64,000 nt of DNA from Bacteroidota bacterium (GTDB lineage Bacteria; Bacteroidota; Bacteroidia; JAFLBG01). The stretch covers positions 65,157 to 129,156 of the forward strand of contig JAFLBG010000003.1 in NCBI GenBank assembly GCA_017303975.1, in the 5' to 3' direction. Position numbers and translations under genes: made by a program. Below are positions 26,464-36,367 of this stretch, piece by piece. Within the stretch, counting starts at the first letter, position 1, and each line of letters begins with the position of its first letter. The notes under the pieces are model-generated. The model saw nothing but the letters and a program-made list of their open reading frames with translations. It ran no database searches and was not told the origin of the DNA.

Positions 26464-29316
26464 TTATTCTATTATTAGTTTTTCTACCTCATGAAAATTC
26501 TTGTTTTTTATTGTAACGAAGTAAATTCCTTTTTCTATTGCCGGTAAGAGAATTTTTGTAAGCCTGTTTCCATGCGCCTTAGTCTGAATTAAAGTGCGAC
26601 CTAGAGCGTCACTTATTGAAAGTTGAAATTCCTCCTCTTTATCGTTGTTTATTTCTAGGTTAAAATACCCACTGCTAGTTGGGTTGGGAAATAGATGAAT
26701 CGTAATTAATGGTAGTGTAGATTTATTAATGCTTAATGCGTATTGGTTCCAATTTACTTGGGCGTTTTGCGCACTCGCTTTTAAATCAGCAAGGCTATCT
26801 CCTGCAAGTATTGCAAACCCTACAATTACAGAGTCATTTGCGTTAATGGAATATGGGCCGGTACTTACCAAGCTTATAATGTCATCTCCATTGCCGGATC
26901 CTCCTGCATTTGAACGAGGCGTAGATAATGCAATGTATTTCTCCGCTGTATCAAAGCCATCACTCACGTTTATTCCGCCAGCTCCATTGTTATTATTGTC
27001 TAGGGCATAATGATTTGCTCCCGCACTGGTTGACACAACTTTTATACCACAGTAAAGACCTTGATTTGCGGTGTGAAATGCGTATCCCATATTTGTTGAA
27101 GCATCAAATGCGGCTTTATTTTCTGTGTATGTTAAGTCGTCAATGTCCCAATCTGCCAGTATGCCTGCATATAAATTGTTTAGGGGTGTATTTCCGGTGT
27201 TTTTAATCACATATTTTAGAATGATATACTTGGTGTGTCCCGCAGTATTCCATGCATGCGCGCTATGTCTTACGGAAACAGGAAGTGCATTGGCTCCTGC
27301 TCCACTATCGTTAAAAAGGCCTTCTATGTCAAAGTTTGAAATGATATTAGGGATTTTTTTTACAACAGTAGTTGCAATAAAATCAGAATCGTAATTGCCG
27401 CTTGCTGCCCTAGCTCTGTCAGAAACACTCAGCGTAGACGTTCCAATCATAAAACTGCTTTCGTACAATAAGCTGCTGCTACTTTTATAAGTAAATCCAA
27501 GTCCTTCTGTTTGATTAATATTGTTAAAACCAATTAATCCCTTGCTGGTAATAGTTGTGCTTATATCGTTAATAGATACGTCTATATAATCAGCATTAAT
27601 AAGTATTTCAAAGTAATCGTTGTGGGTTACAGTTCCATCGCTTATAGATACACGCAGTTTGATACTAGTGTTGATGGGGACTGTATTTGTTATTGTAAGT
27701 AGAAATGGGTCTGTTGTGTTTTGAGCGGAGCCCAGCGTGTTTAAGGCTCCTAGTGTTGTAGTGCTATCTAATAGCGCAACATAGTTGTTTCCCGAGATTA
27801 CTGAAAGAGAAGCCGTAAGACTGGAAATTGGCGAGAGGTAGTTTAGAAATGTTCCTGTAATTCGTATTGTATCATTTGTGAGAAAAATGTCGTTGTTGTT
27901 GTCAGTTTCTGTATGTGTTGTCAACGAAAAATATTTTGTATTTGTATTGGTAAGTGCTTTGTACAGATTTATTCTACCCGTTCCTAGTTTGTTTTTATAA
28001 GAGGGGTTATTAAGTGCATCTATATTATCACATGTAGCTTTTAATTGTGCTGCAATTTGTCCGGATGTATAGCTTGGGAAAAAAGATTTTACAATGGCTG
28101 CCGCACCTGCTGCATTTGGCGATGCCATAGATGTTCCGCTCATTGTTGAATAGCTATTCCCTGAAATAGTAGAGTAGATGCCATCTCCGGGAGCGCATAA
28201 ATCAACTTGGTAGGACCAGTTAGAACCTGCCCATTTAATATCGCTTCCATTTGTTGCAGCTACCGATAGCACGTTGTCTAGCGCAGCAGGATAGAAATTC
28301 ATAAAAGCACCGTTGTTCCCTGCGGCAGCAACTATTAGGGCGTTATGGTTGTATGTTGCATAATTTACCACTGTTTGTCCGAAAGGGGAGTATGTAGGAG
28401 CCCCCCAGCTGCAATTTATAATTTTACAATTATGGTCTGCAGCGTACACAATACTTTGGTATGCTCCTGTTAAAAAGCCACTTGCATTTGTGGCCTTAAT
28501 CGGTAAAAATTTACAAGTAAATCCTATCCCCGCTACACCAATTGTGTTATTGGTACTTGCCGCTGCAATGCCCGAAACATGTACTCCGTGGTCGCTTCCT
28601 TGATAGCTAGGGTCATTGTCGTTAGAACCCAAGTCCCATCCCATATAATTATCTACATAACCGTCTCCATCATCATCAATCATATTTAATGGGTCGGAGT
28701 AGTTGTATTTTATATTATTTTTTAGGTCGGGGTGAGTTAGTTCTACTCCACTATCAATAATTCCAATTACCACATTTGTATCGCCTCTGGCGGTGGTAGT
28801 GTTTATGCCCCACGCACTGTCTGCCCGCATTTTTTGAATATGGTACTGCAAGCCAATATTGGCATCATTGGGAGTAAACGATACCGACTTTGGCAGGTAA
28901 TAGGGTTGAACATATTCAAAAATACCTATTGAGTAAAGTTGGTTAATTGTTTTTTCTAAATTTTTAGTTGAGCTATAGTATAGGGTATAAATAAGAGATA
29001 GGTCTTCTAGTTTTTGTCCCAAGTTATTGTAAGTTTCTGCTGGAGCTGTGTGGTTAGGAAATATTTTTTCCAGTTTAGTTACTTGTATAGCAGAAAATAA
29101 AGTAGAAATTTTTTCTATCCCATCAATCGATTTGTTTGAGCAATTAGCTCGATAACTACTTTTTACCTTAAAAATAACAGTGTTTGGTAAATACTCATCA
29201 GCAGCTATTTCAGGCATCTTAAAGTATGTTTGACTCGTTTTCGGATAAGATAGCGTTTGGTTAATCCCAACAAAAGAGAAAAGCAAAAATAAGAGGGTAC
29301 TGATTTTTTTAAACAT
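26464..29316 (-). CDS. Secreted subtilisin-like S8 protease with T9SS type A sorting domain
   Basis: This 950-residue serine protease shows its catalytic triad: Asp188 (GIIDSGVELTHPD), His243 (SDHGVHVSG) and Ser396 (SGTSMASPNAAG). A signal peptide (about 1-22) and a propeptide-like region to about 160 precede it. Beta-rich domains follow the protease (about 480-860). The last 75 residues form a type A sorting domain (LFPNPTSSGYF ... GIYFVTIKN ... KLIIE), so it should cross the outer membrane through T9SS. It probably degrades extracellular protein. No specific substrate is implied. Confidence 0.94.
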   Translation of the reverse strand: MFKKISTLLFLLFSFVGINQTLSYPKTSQTYFKMPEIAADEYLPNTVIFKVKSSYRANCSNKSIDGIEKISTLFSAIQVTKLEKIFPNHTAPAETYNNLGQKLEDLSLIYTLYYSSTKNLEKTINQLYSIGIFEYVQPYYLPKSVSFTPNDANIGLQYHIQKMRADSAWGINTTTARGDTNVVIGIIDSGVELTHPDLKNNIKYNYSDPLNMIDDDGDGYVDNYMGWDLGSNDNDPSYQGSDHGVHVSGIAAASTNNTIGVAGIGFTCKFLPIKATNASGFLTGAYQSIVYAADHNCKIINCSWGAPTYSPFGQTVVNYATYNHNALIVAAAGNNGAFMNFYPAALDNVLSVAATNGSDIKWAGSNWSYQVDLCAPGDGIYSTISGNSYSTMSGTSMASPNAAGAAAIVKSFFPSYTSGQIAAQLKATCDNIDALNNPSYKNKLGTGRINLYKALTNTNTKYFSLTTHTETDNNNDIFLTNDTIRITGTFLNYLSPISSLTASLSVISGNNYVALLDSTTTLGALNTLGSAQNTTDPFLLTITNTVPINTSIKLRVSISDGTVTHNDYFEILINADYIDVSINDISTTITSKGLIGFNNINQTEGLGFTYKSSSSLLYESSFMIGTSTLSVSDRARAASGNYDSDFIATTVVKKIPNIISNFDIEGLFNDSGAGANALPVSVRHSAHAWNTAGHTKYIILKYVIKNTGNTPLNNLYAGILADWDIDDLTYTENKAAFDASTNMGYAFHTANQGLYCGIKVVSTSAGANHYALDNNNNGAGGINVSDGFDTAEKYIALSTPRSNAGGSGNGDDIISLVSTGPYSINANDSVIVGFAILAGDSLADLKASAQNAQVNWNQYALSINKSTLPLITIHLFPNPTSSGYFNLEINNDKEEEFQLSISDALGRTLIQTKAHGNRLTKILLPAIEKGIYFVTIKNKNFHEVEKLIIE

Positions 29317-29356
29317 ACAGAAAATCGATGATACTTAATATACGCAAAAAATGCAG

Positions 29357-29830
29357 TTAAAGCAAGTTGTTTATGGATGTATAGTCTGGAATTTCATTAA
29401 GAAAAGTATGTGAATTGGTTGCTATATCTAGTTTGCATGTTGTATGTGTTATTCCATTTGTTGCAATTAAGAAAGGCACTTTAAGCTCAATATTATATAC
29501 CAGTGCCTGCTCAAAGACTACATTGTTAATTGCAATATCCGGAGCCTTGCATTCAACTAATAACAATGGTTTTCCTTTGGTGTCGTGAATTAATATGTCG
29601 GTTCTTTTAGTTACTTTGTGTACTTTTAATAACCGTTCTACTTTTAGTAAAGAAGCCGGATAATTTTTGTGTAAAACAAGGAAGTGAACAAAATTCTGTC
29701 GAACCCACTCTTCGGGAGTAATTACCACATATTTTTTCCGAATGATGTCGAATATTTGTAATTTATCAGACTCATTATCCAATCTTATTTTGAAATCGAA
29801 GGTGGGTAAATTGAGTTGTGGAAATTGCAT
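29357..29830 (-). CDS. HsdR N-terminal-like PD-(D/E)XK nuclease-fold protein
   Basis: This 157-residue protein corresponds only to the N-terminal nuclease-fold region of type I restriction HsdR subunits. It shows RTDILIHD followed by LLLVECKAP, the Asp and Glu-x-Lys of the PD-(D/E)XK signature, after an N-terminal helical part (EEWVRQNFVHFL). There is no helicase or translocase domain and no hsdM or hsdS nearby, so it is not part of a restriction system here. In Bacteroidota such short proteins commonly sit divergent to holA, as here (29-bp gap), suggesting a housekeeping DNA role. That role is inference. Confidence 0.82.
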   Translation of the reverse strand: MQFPQLNLPTFDFKIRLDNESDKLQIFDIIRKKYVVITPEEWVRQNFVHFLVLHKNYPASLLKVERLLKVHKVTKRTDILIHDTKGKPLLLVECKAPDIAINNVVFEQALVYNIELKVPFLIATNGITHTTCKLDIATNSHTFLNEIPDYTSINNLL

Positions 29831-29859
29831 TTAAGTAAGGTAAAAAATAGTACGAGTAC

Positions 29860-30900
29860 ATGCAAGAATTTGAACAAATTGTAAGCGAATTAAAAAAGCA
29901 AAAATTTGCGCCCGTTTATTTTTTAATGGGGGAGGAGCCTTATTTTATTGATGCAATAGCTGATTTGATTGAGAATAAAATATTAGATGAGTCTGAAAAG
30001 GAGTTCAATCAAACTGTTGTGTATGGAAAGGATACTGATGTTTTAAGTGTAATTAGCGCTGCTAAGCGTTTTCCAATGATGAGCGAAAGGCAGGTGGTAA
30101 TTGTAAAGGAAGCTCAAAATTTGAAAGATCTAGTAGGAAGAGAAAAGGCAGATGATGATGGGAAAAGCAAACATCCATTTGTAGTTTATCTAGATAATCC
30201 GCAGCCTTCCACGATTTTGGTTTTTTGCTATAAATATAAAACAATTGATAAGCGGACTTCATTAGCAAAAGCAATTGCCAAAAAAGCTGTATTGTTTGAG
30301 TCCAAAAAATTATACGATAACAAAATCCCAGACTGGATAGAAGCTTATTTGAGATCAAAAGGATATTCAATAGAGCCGCGTGCAGCTGCTATGCTTACAG
30401 AGTATTTGGGTAATGATTTAAGTAAGGTGGCAAATGAGTTGGATAAATTGATGATTAATCTCCCAGCAAAAAGTGAAGTTACTATTGAACATATCCAAGC
30501 AAATGTAGGAATTAGTAAAGATTACAATACGTTTGAACTACAAGCAGCTTTGGGTAGAAAAGATGTTTTAAAAGCCAATAAAATAGTTAACTATTTTGCT
30601 GCGAATGAAAAGGATAATCCAATGGTTGTTACCATTAGTACATTATACGGCTATTTTTCTAAATTAATTATATATCATTCCTTGCCCGATAAATCGAAAA
30701 TGGCTGTTGCTTCAGGGTTGGGGGTTAATCCATTTTTTGTACAAGATTATGAGCGCGCTGCAAGAATGTATTCGCTCCCGAAGTTAAGAGCAATTGTTAA
30801 TTATTTGCGTGAATACGATTTAAAATCAAAAGGCGTTGATGCCGGAAATATTCCCCAAGGAGAATTGTTGAAAGAAATGGTGTTTAAAATATTACATTAA
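29860..30900 (+). CDS. holA: DNA polymerase III delta subunit
   Basis: This 346-residue clamp-loader subunit opens the sliding clamp. The sequence follows the HolA pattern: PVYFLMGEEPYFIDAIADLI near the N-terminus with a degenerate nucleotide-binding region, then a central FELQAALGRKD and a C-terminal DLKSKGVDAG segment. The length is typical. It is followed, after 10 bp, by a truncated copy of the EVE gene start, which marks the left edge of the apparent insertion. Confidence 0.92.
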   Translation: MQEFEQIVSELKKQKFAPVYFLMGEEPYFIDAIADLIENKILDESEKEFNQTVVYGKDTDVLSVISAAKRFPMMSERQVVIVKEAQNLKDLVGREKADDDGKSKHPFVVYLDNPQPSTILVFCYKYKTIDKRTSLAKAIAKKAVLFESKKLYDNKIPDWIEAYLRSKGYSIEPRAAAMLTEYLGNDLSKVANELDKLMINLPAKSEVTIEHIQANVGISKDYNTFELQAALGRKDVLKANKIVNYFAANEKDNPMVVTISTLYGYFSKLIIYHSLPDKSKMAVASGLGVNPFFVQDYERAARMYSLPKLRAIVNYLREYDLKSKGVDAGNIPQGELLKEMVFKILH

Positions 30901-30910
30901 AATTAATAAG

Positions 30911-30954
30911 ATGAACTACTGGCTTGTAAAATCAGAACCCTTTAAGTATTCGTG
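30911..30954 (+). repeat. Left copy of 44-bp direct repeat flanking the 9.3-kb segment
   Basis: It matches 40274-40317 at 43 of 44 positions, 38 of them consecutive. The two copies are in direct orientation and 9,363 bp apart. Confidence 0.92.
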
Positions 30955-30955
30955 A
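30911..30955 (+). pseudogene. 14-codon stub of the EVE-domain gene
   Basis: The reading frame MNYWLVKSEPFKYS followed by TGA matches the first 14 residues of the intact EVE protein at 40274. DNA identity runs over 44 bp with one silent difference (AAC versus AAT), then ends abruptly, and the junction creates the stop codon. It lies 10 bp after holA. I infer that this was the original position of the EVE gene before the 31-40 kb segment entered. Confidence 0.85.
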
Positions 30956-31003
30956 ATCTTGTTTGTGGTATTCAAGGCAACGATTCTGCTGTCCACTTTA
31001 TAT

Positions 31004-32527
31004 TTATAGTAAATTACGTTTTTTTTCAACTTTCGCAGTTAAAAAACTTGACAAGCTCTGATTTTGTAATTTAGAATCAATCCATGAAATAAAATCAATA
31101 TACTCTAGTGATTTTGCTTCAATAGGGTTGTTGTTAATAATAGATTGTAATTCTTTTTTTAGTAATGTAAAATCCTTTTTTTTAGTTTCATTGGAATTGC
31201 TTTCGGTAGCTGACTTTTGTAAAAAGCGAATTAATGTTTTTTCCATTTCATTAAGTCCACCTAGTTTTTTCAATAATCGTATAGTTGAATTGGCCATGTT
31301 GTTTATCAAATCATAGCAATTTGTCTCGTAGTAAATAAGTAAGCTGAATAATTTCGAATAACATACAATGTTTTTTGAAATTAAATTTTGATCATTGGTT
31401 ATTTTAGCAAACAAGGTAAGAGCTTTATTGTATTTTTCAAGAATAAAAAGTATAGAAGCCATATTGAAGTATAATTGATATAGTTTAAACTTTATTTTAT
31501 CCGTCTCTTTTACATTATTCAACCATTTTAAAATATCAGGAATATGCTGCTCAATATCTTTGTACTTGCCATATTGTAGGTAAATTTCGGTAAGGGTGCA
31601 ATAATATCTTACCTCAATTTCATCCTGATTCATAACGGTTTGTGGGGGGATTGCTTTGTAAAAATTTAAATACTTTATTGCCCTCTCAAATGACACTTCG
31701 GGAATGTAAACAATTGTAGATAATATATTTCCAATGGTTAATATGTAGCGTAAGCTAAATAATTGATACAAATTTTTATCCGAGTCAAGAATAGTTTTAA
31801 TTTTCAAGAAATACTCCAAGCTTTTTCTGTAGTCTCCTTCGCAGTTTAAATAGTATATGCCACTTATATAGTTGAATATTATTTTTGCTCTTTTAGAGAG
31901 GGCATTTGACTCATGAGAGAATAGCTTATTCGAAAAAAGATCAACATATAATTTTTTGCTCTTTATATTTTGTGCTCTGCCCACGGTTAAAATAAGTACT
32001 CCAAGCTTTCCTTCTAAAACAGCAAATCGAGTAAGGTTTTCAAACACATTTGTATAGTGGACTATCGCTTTACAATTTTTCTCAAAAACAGTTTCTAACA
32101 CTTTCAAATCTTTAAGAGTAATGTATATACGTTGTTCGGCTGTTAGTAATTCAATTAAACTATTAAACTGTTCGTATTTTATAGCGATAGACTTTGCTTT
32201 TGAAATAACTGTTAAAGCTTGGTAGTAAAGATTCTTTTGTTGAAGTAGTTCAATATAGTCAAGTAGTTCTCGAAGCAATAATTGTGGAGTTTTCCCGCTG
32301 TTAAAAGACCTGAGACTCTTTAATAGTCTTTGTTGTAGTCTGTTCTTGGTCACACGAATATGTGTAATCTTTAGTTGTTCAATCTCATCTTTGTTTTTGT
32401 CAATAAGGTCGAACAATTTAGAATAACTACTATCCTTTTCATAAAAGGAGTTATACATCTTAAAGTATCTTTTCTCATTCATTGTTAATGAGTGAATTAA
32501 AGTTTTAATGGAGTCTTTCTTTCTCAT
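31004..32527 (-). CDS. Uncharacterised all-helical (TPR-like) protein
   Basis: This 507-residue protein has no signal peptide or membrane segment. It starts with a basic KKDSIKTLIHSLTMNEKRYFKMY region. The rest reads as repeated amphipathic helices with Tyr and Leu spacing suggestive of TPR-like repeats, for example YYLNCEGDYRKSLEYFLKIK and FNMASILFILEKYNKALTLFAKI. I do not recognise a named family. It is divergent from the SBBP-repeat T9SS gene across 313 bp that contains a perfect 14-bp palindrome. It lies at the left end of the segment bounded by the EVE duplication. A scaffold or regulatory role is possible but not shown. Confidence 0.75.
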   Translation of the reverse strand: MRKKDSIKTLIHSLTMNEKRYFKMYNSFYEKDSSYSKLFDLIDKNKDEIEQLKITHIRVTKNRLQQRLLKSLRSFNSGKTPQLLLRELLDYIELLQQKNLYYQALTVISKAKSIAIKYEQFNSLIELLTAEQRIYITLKDLKVLETVFEKNCKAIVHYTNVFENLTRFAVLEGKLGVLILTVGRAQNIKSKKLYVDLFSNKLFSHESNALSKRAKIIFNYISGIYYLNCEGDYRKSLEYFLKIKTILDSDKNLYQLFSLRYILTIGNILSTIVYIPEVSFERAIKYLNFYKAIPPQTVMNQDEIEVRYYCTLTEIYLQYGKYKDIEQHIPDILKWLNNVKETDKIKFKLYQLYFNMASILFILEKYNKALTLFAKITNDQNLISKNIVCYSKLFSLLIYYETNCYDLINNMANSTIRLLKKLGGLNEMEKTLIRFLQKSATESNSNETKKKDFTLLKKELQSIINNNPIEAKSLEYIDFISWIDSKLQNQSLSSFLTAKVEKKRNLL

Positions 32528-32716
32528 GTTTTTTGCCCTTGAGGCTATTTCATTAAGTAGTTTAGTTTTATTTAATTTTTATTCGTATTCGATTAGAAAT
32601 TATAGTTCTGTTAGCTCCCGTTATCTATTCAAAAAAAGTAGTATGTCTTGTAATAGCTGTTTTTGAAATAGGCGAAATGTGTTTTCATTTATCACTTTTT
32701 TAGAAACGAAAATATT

Positions 32717-32730
32717 GATACGATCGTATC
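32717..32730. promoter_or_regulatory. Perfect 14-bp palindrome, candidate operator
   Basis: GATACGATCGTATC equals its own reverse complement. It lies between divergent genes, 111 bp from the plus-strand start and 190 bp from the minus-strand start. A dimeric regulator could bind it, but no other copy or cognate regulator was identified. Confidence 0.45.
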
Positions 32731-32761
32731 TTAAATAATTTTTTATGCAATTTAGCATATT

Positions 32762-32780
32762 AAATCTAAAATGTTACAAA
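32762..32780 (+). repeat. 19-bp upstream motif, copy 1
   Basis: AAATCTAAAATGTTACAAA recurs at 36803-36821 with one mismatch. This copy is 61 bp before the start of the SBBP-repeat gene. It may be a shared control element or shared ancestry of the two upstream regions. Confidence 0.5.
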
Positions 32781-32840
32781 TGAAATTTTCTGAGTTGTTG
32801 TCACAATGTAAGATAAGTACATTAAGAAAAATTATATACT

Positions 32841-35800
32841 ATGTTAGTCGGTAATACCAACTTAAGGTTTTTAGTTGCATTACTTATGTTGTTTGGGGCA
32901 AGGGCGTGGGGCACGAAGAATATTAAAATGGATTGGTCAACGTATGTTGGTTCTACACAATCAACAAGTTATTCCTCGGTACGAGATATGGCTATTGATA
33001 ATGCCGGCAATATATATTGCACCGGTTATTATGAAGGTAATTTTCCTGTAACTGATGGTAGCGTGAACAAAGGTGGGCAAGATGTATTTATCTATAAACT
33101 CGATCCAACCGGTAGTAACCTTATTTGGAGCATATCTATTGGAGATGTGGCTCATGAAAGAGGAAATGGAATAACTATAGACCATGCTGGAAATATATAT
33201 ATAACAGGGTTTACTTATTCGCCTAATTTTCCAACTACAGCAGGAGCATATAACCAAAACTTAAACTTAGGGGTAAATAATCCTTTAGAATCAGATGCAT
33301 TTGTGATGAAGCTCGATAACTCTGGGAATATTATATACTCTACATTTATTGGAGGCATTGATACAGAGGCGGGTGATGATATTAAGGTAAATGCGGCCGG
33401 AGAAGCTATTGTGTATGGGTTAGTAACTGAGCTTTTTAATCCCAATTCTTTTCCAACAACTTTTGGTGCATATGATAGCACATACAATGGGGGGCAAGAC
33501 GACATTGTCATATTCAAGCTCAATAGTACTGGATCTTCCTTGCAATATTCAACTTATATAGGAGGAGATAGGTCAGACGGCTCTGCTGCATTGTCAGCAA
33601 GTTTTGGCACCGCAAGTACAGGTAAAGGTTTATATATAGATGCGGCAAGTAACATTTATATAACAGGTTATACACTTTCGAAGAATTTCCCTACCACATC
33701 AGGATGCTATGATGCAGTTATGAATACAACTACTACCGCTTGGAAAAAGGATGTTGTTATATGTAAGTTAAATCCTTCAGGGAATGGTGCCTCTGATTTG
33801 GTTTGGAGTACATATTTAGGTGGTGATGATGATGAATATGGAATTGACTTAACCCTAAATTCCGCACAAGAAGTTGTAGTTACGGGGGTAACTTATTCTG
33901 CAAATTTCCCTACCACGCCTGGGGTTTATGGTATAAACCGGATTGGAAGTACCGATGCTTTTATAAGTATTTTATCTAATTCGGGAAGCATGTTACTCAG
34001 AAGTACTCATTATGGAGCACTTCCCAATTGGGGGGCTATTGTAGGTTCGAATATTAAGTGTGATGCCAATGATAATTTGTTTATTTGCGGCTTTGCCAAC
34101 TTTCAATCTGGAATCCCAAATCTATGTAGCGGAACTACTATTGTTTCCAGAGGAATGTATGTTGCAAAATTAAATGTGGCTTTAACATCGGTACTCTCAA
34201 GTAATGTCTATGGAACCAATGGGCAATCGCTTAGGCATAGTATGGAATATAAATCTACGGGGTGTGATAACTATATCGTTATTGCTCACGATGCCGTAGG
34301 ACAAGCCAATCCTCTTTTGAACCCAAACTTCCTAACTACTTCTGGAGCCTATCAAACCTCACCTCCTTCGGCAGGAAAATCTTCCACAGCAGTTTTTAAA
34401 CTCATACAAAAAAGTAATGTTGGATTTGTTACTTCCTCTGGAACAATAGCTAATTGTTCTACACCCATTACTTTTACAGACACAACAAGCCAATGTAATA
34501 AATGGGATATAACTACCTCATACATGTGGGATTTTGGCGATGGTAATACTTCATCGGCCACAACTCCAACACATAGTTATTTAACTCCTGGCACCTATTC
34601 AGTTAAAATGAAAGTTGCCTGCCCCTTGGATAGTGTCACTTTACAAATAACAGTAGCATCGCCCACATTGGCTGCGGGGATTCTTACCAACGATACAACG
34701 CTTTGTGATGGAAGCTCACTTATACTGAGTTCAACAGGAGGGCAAAATTATTCGTGGCAGCCATCAATAGGGTTAAATGCTACAAATACAGCTACAGTTT
34801 TGGCAACACCAACTACTTCGGCAACATATTATTTAGCAATTACTACAGCACAGGGTTGTATACTAAAAGATAGTATTGCTATAGCAATGATAAATGCGCC
34901 ACAAATAATAGTAAATGGGGTCTCTGGGTTTTGTGCAGGAGATAGTACGCAACTAATAGCATCAAATGCATCCGGATATTTATGGAGCACAGCCAGTACT
35001 AATGTTGCCATTACAGTAGTTCCTGTTGCAACTACAACTTATACATTATTCGAAACTTCAGGGGTTTGTAATTTGTTTGATACTGCGACTATTACTGTGC
35101 ATCCCGATCCACTTGTGTCAATTGTATTGCCAACAAGTTCAGTATGTGTGGGGGAAACTATAACTCTCACAGCAAATGGAAATGGAATAGCCTACTCCTG
35201 GGCTCCCGCCAATACCCTTAGTGTGTCAAGTGGTACAACTACTATAGCCTCACCAACAATATCTACAACTTATTCCGTTCAAGCATTAAGTGCATTTGGA
35301 TGTACAGCAACTACTACTGTATCAATTCAAATGGTTCAGCCTCCTGTTGTTTCATTGAGTAGTAATACTACTATTTGTAACGGTGCAAGTGTATCATTAA
35401 GTGTTTCAGGTGGCACCAATTATTTATGGAACAATGGTTCTAGCAATACATCGATCACCGTATCGCCTTTGGCAAATGCTGTTTATACTGTGTCAGTTTC
35501 TAATGGCAGTTGCACTTCGGTTGATTCTGTTTTAATTAATGTATTGCCTATGCCTACCATAAGTTTGTCGCCCAACCAAACAATTTGCTCATCGCAAGCA
35601 ATTACGCTTACAGCATCCGGAGGAACAACTTATTTGTGGAGTACTGGAGAAACCACTACATCTATTGTAGTTTCACCCGCCACGACTTCAATTTATTCAG
35701 CAAGTGTGTATAACAGCAATTGCATTACAAGTGGTAGTGTAACCATTGTTATATCTCAACCAATAGCTGATGCAGGTGTTGACATTACACTCACTGAAGG

Positions 35801-36272
35801 AGAAAGTGCAACACTAAATGCAACCGGAGGAATTAGTTACAATTGGATTCCAATTTCAAATTCTAGTTGCGCCAATTGTCAAACAACAGTGGTTACGCCT
35901 AGTGTTTCAACGATGTACTACGTTACAGTAACAGATGCGTATGGGTGCTCTGCAATGGACTCGGTATTTATTCTTATTGATGCTAGTTGTAGTAAACAAG
36001 CGCTTTTTGTTCCTAATGCCTTTTCTCCCAATGGTGATGGGCAAAATGATGTATTGAAAATTTATGGGACAGCTTGCGTAAAAAAACTACTTTTTACTAT
36101 ATACAATCGTTGGGGCGAAAAAATAATAGAGACAGAAGATATAAACTTTGAATGGGATGGTGTGTTGAAGAATAAAAATGCGGATACCGGTGTTTATGTC
36201 TATAAACTTATTTCAACCACCACTAAGAATCAAAATGTTTCCGTATCTGGAAATATTACCTTAGTAAGGTAG
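32841..36272 (+). CDS. SBBP-repeat/PKD surface protein with T9SS type B C-terminal domain
   Basis: This 1143-residue secreted protein has a signal-like hydrophobic start (about 8-24) and a beta-propeller-like SBBP region (about 30-530) with repeated DxxGNIYxTGY and TxGAYxxxxxGxxDxFxxKL patterns. A PKD domain follows (near 570, YMWDFGDGNTSSATTPTHSY), then several Ig/PKD-like units of about 75 residues with TICNGASVSLSVSGGTNYLW patterns. It ends in a gliding-motility-associated type B sorting domain (PNAFSPNGDGQNDVLKIYG to NITLVR). It should be exported by T9SS and attached to or released from the surface, probably as an adhesin. It belongs to the putative inserted segment. Confidence 0.92.
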   Translation: MLVGNTNLRFLVALLMLFGARAWGTKNIKMDWSTYVGSTQSTSYSSVRDMAIDNAGNIYCTGYYEGNFPVTDGSVNKGGQDVFIYKLDPTGSNLIWSISIGDVAHERGNGITIDHAGNIYITGFTYSPNFPTTAGAYNQNLNLGVNNPLESDAFVMKLDNSGNIIYSTFIGGIDTEAGDDIKVNAAGEAIVYGLVTELFNPNSFPTTFGAYDSTYNGGQDDIVIFKLNSTGSSLQYSTYIGGDRSDGSAALSASFGTASTGKGLYIDAASNIYITGYTLSKNFPTTSGCYDAVMNTTTTAWKKDVVICKLNPSGNGASDLVWSTYLGGDDDEYGIDLTLNSAQEVVVTGVTYSANFPTTPGVYGINRIGSTDAFISILSNSGSMLLRSTHYGALPNWGAIVGSNIKCDANDNLFICGFANFQSGIPNLCSGTTIVSRGMYVAKLNVALTSVLSSNVYGTNGQSLRHSMEYKSTGCDNYIVIAHDAVGQANPLLNPNFLTTSGAYQTSPPSAGKSSTAVFKLIQKSNVGFVTSSGTIANCSTPITFTDTTSQCNKWDITTSYMWDFGDGNTSSATTPTHSYLTPGTYSVKMKVACPLDSVTLQITVASPTLAAGILTNDTTLCDGSSLILSSTGGQNYSWQPSIGLNATNTATVLATPTTSATYYLAITTAQGCILKDSIAIAMINAPQIIVNGVSGFCAGDSTQLIASNASGYLWSTASTNVAITVVPVATTTYTLFETSGVCNLFDTATITVHPDPLVSIVLPTSSVCVGETITLTANGNGIAYSWAPANTLSVSSGTTTIASPTISTTYSVQALSAFGCTATTTVSIQMVQPPVVSLSSNTTICNGASVSLSVSGGTNYLWNNGSSNTSITVSPLANAVYTVSVSNGSCTSVDSVLINVLPMPTISLSPNQTICSSQAITLTASGGTTYLWSTGETTTSIVVSPATTSIYSASVYNSNCITSGSVTIVISQPIADAGVDITLTEGESATLNATGGISYNWIPISNSSCANCQTTVVTPSVSTMYYVTVTDAYGCSAMDSVFILIDASCSKQALFVPNAFSPNGDGQNDVLKIYGTACVKKLLFTIYNRWGEKIIETEDINFEWDGVLKNKNADTGVYVYKLISTTTKNQNVSVSGNITLVR

Positions 36273-36367
36273 ATGCTTAGTTTAAATTATTTCTAGTTTA
36301 TTATAGAAGATGGGTGAAATAAATTTAATTGCTTCTAGTTCTAGAAACCCATTTACTTTTGTGTTAA

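Larger units (their letters stand above)
32528..32840. other. 313-bp divergent intergenic region
   Basis: This region separates the helical-protein gene from the SBBP-repeat gene. It holds a 14-bp palindrome (32717-32730), a short inverted repeat ATGC-AATTTA-GCAT at about 32744-32757 and a 19-bp motif shared with the region upstream of the glycosidase-like gene. I found no open reading frame or intrinsic terminator in it. Confidence 0.6.

Noticed and set aside
29357-29830. Type I restriction-modification system
   Set aside because: Only an HsdR N-terminal-like domain is present, without helicase, methylase or specificity genes; the arrangement beside holA looks like housekeeping.
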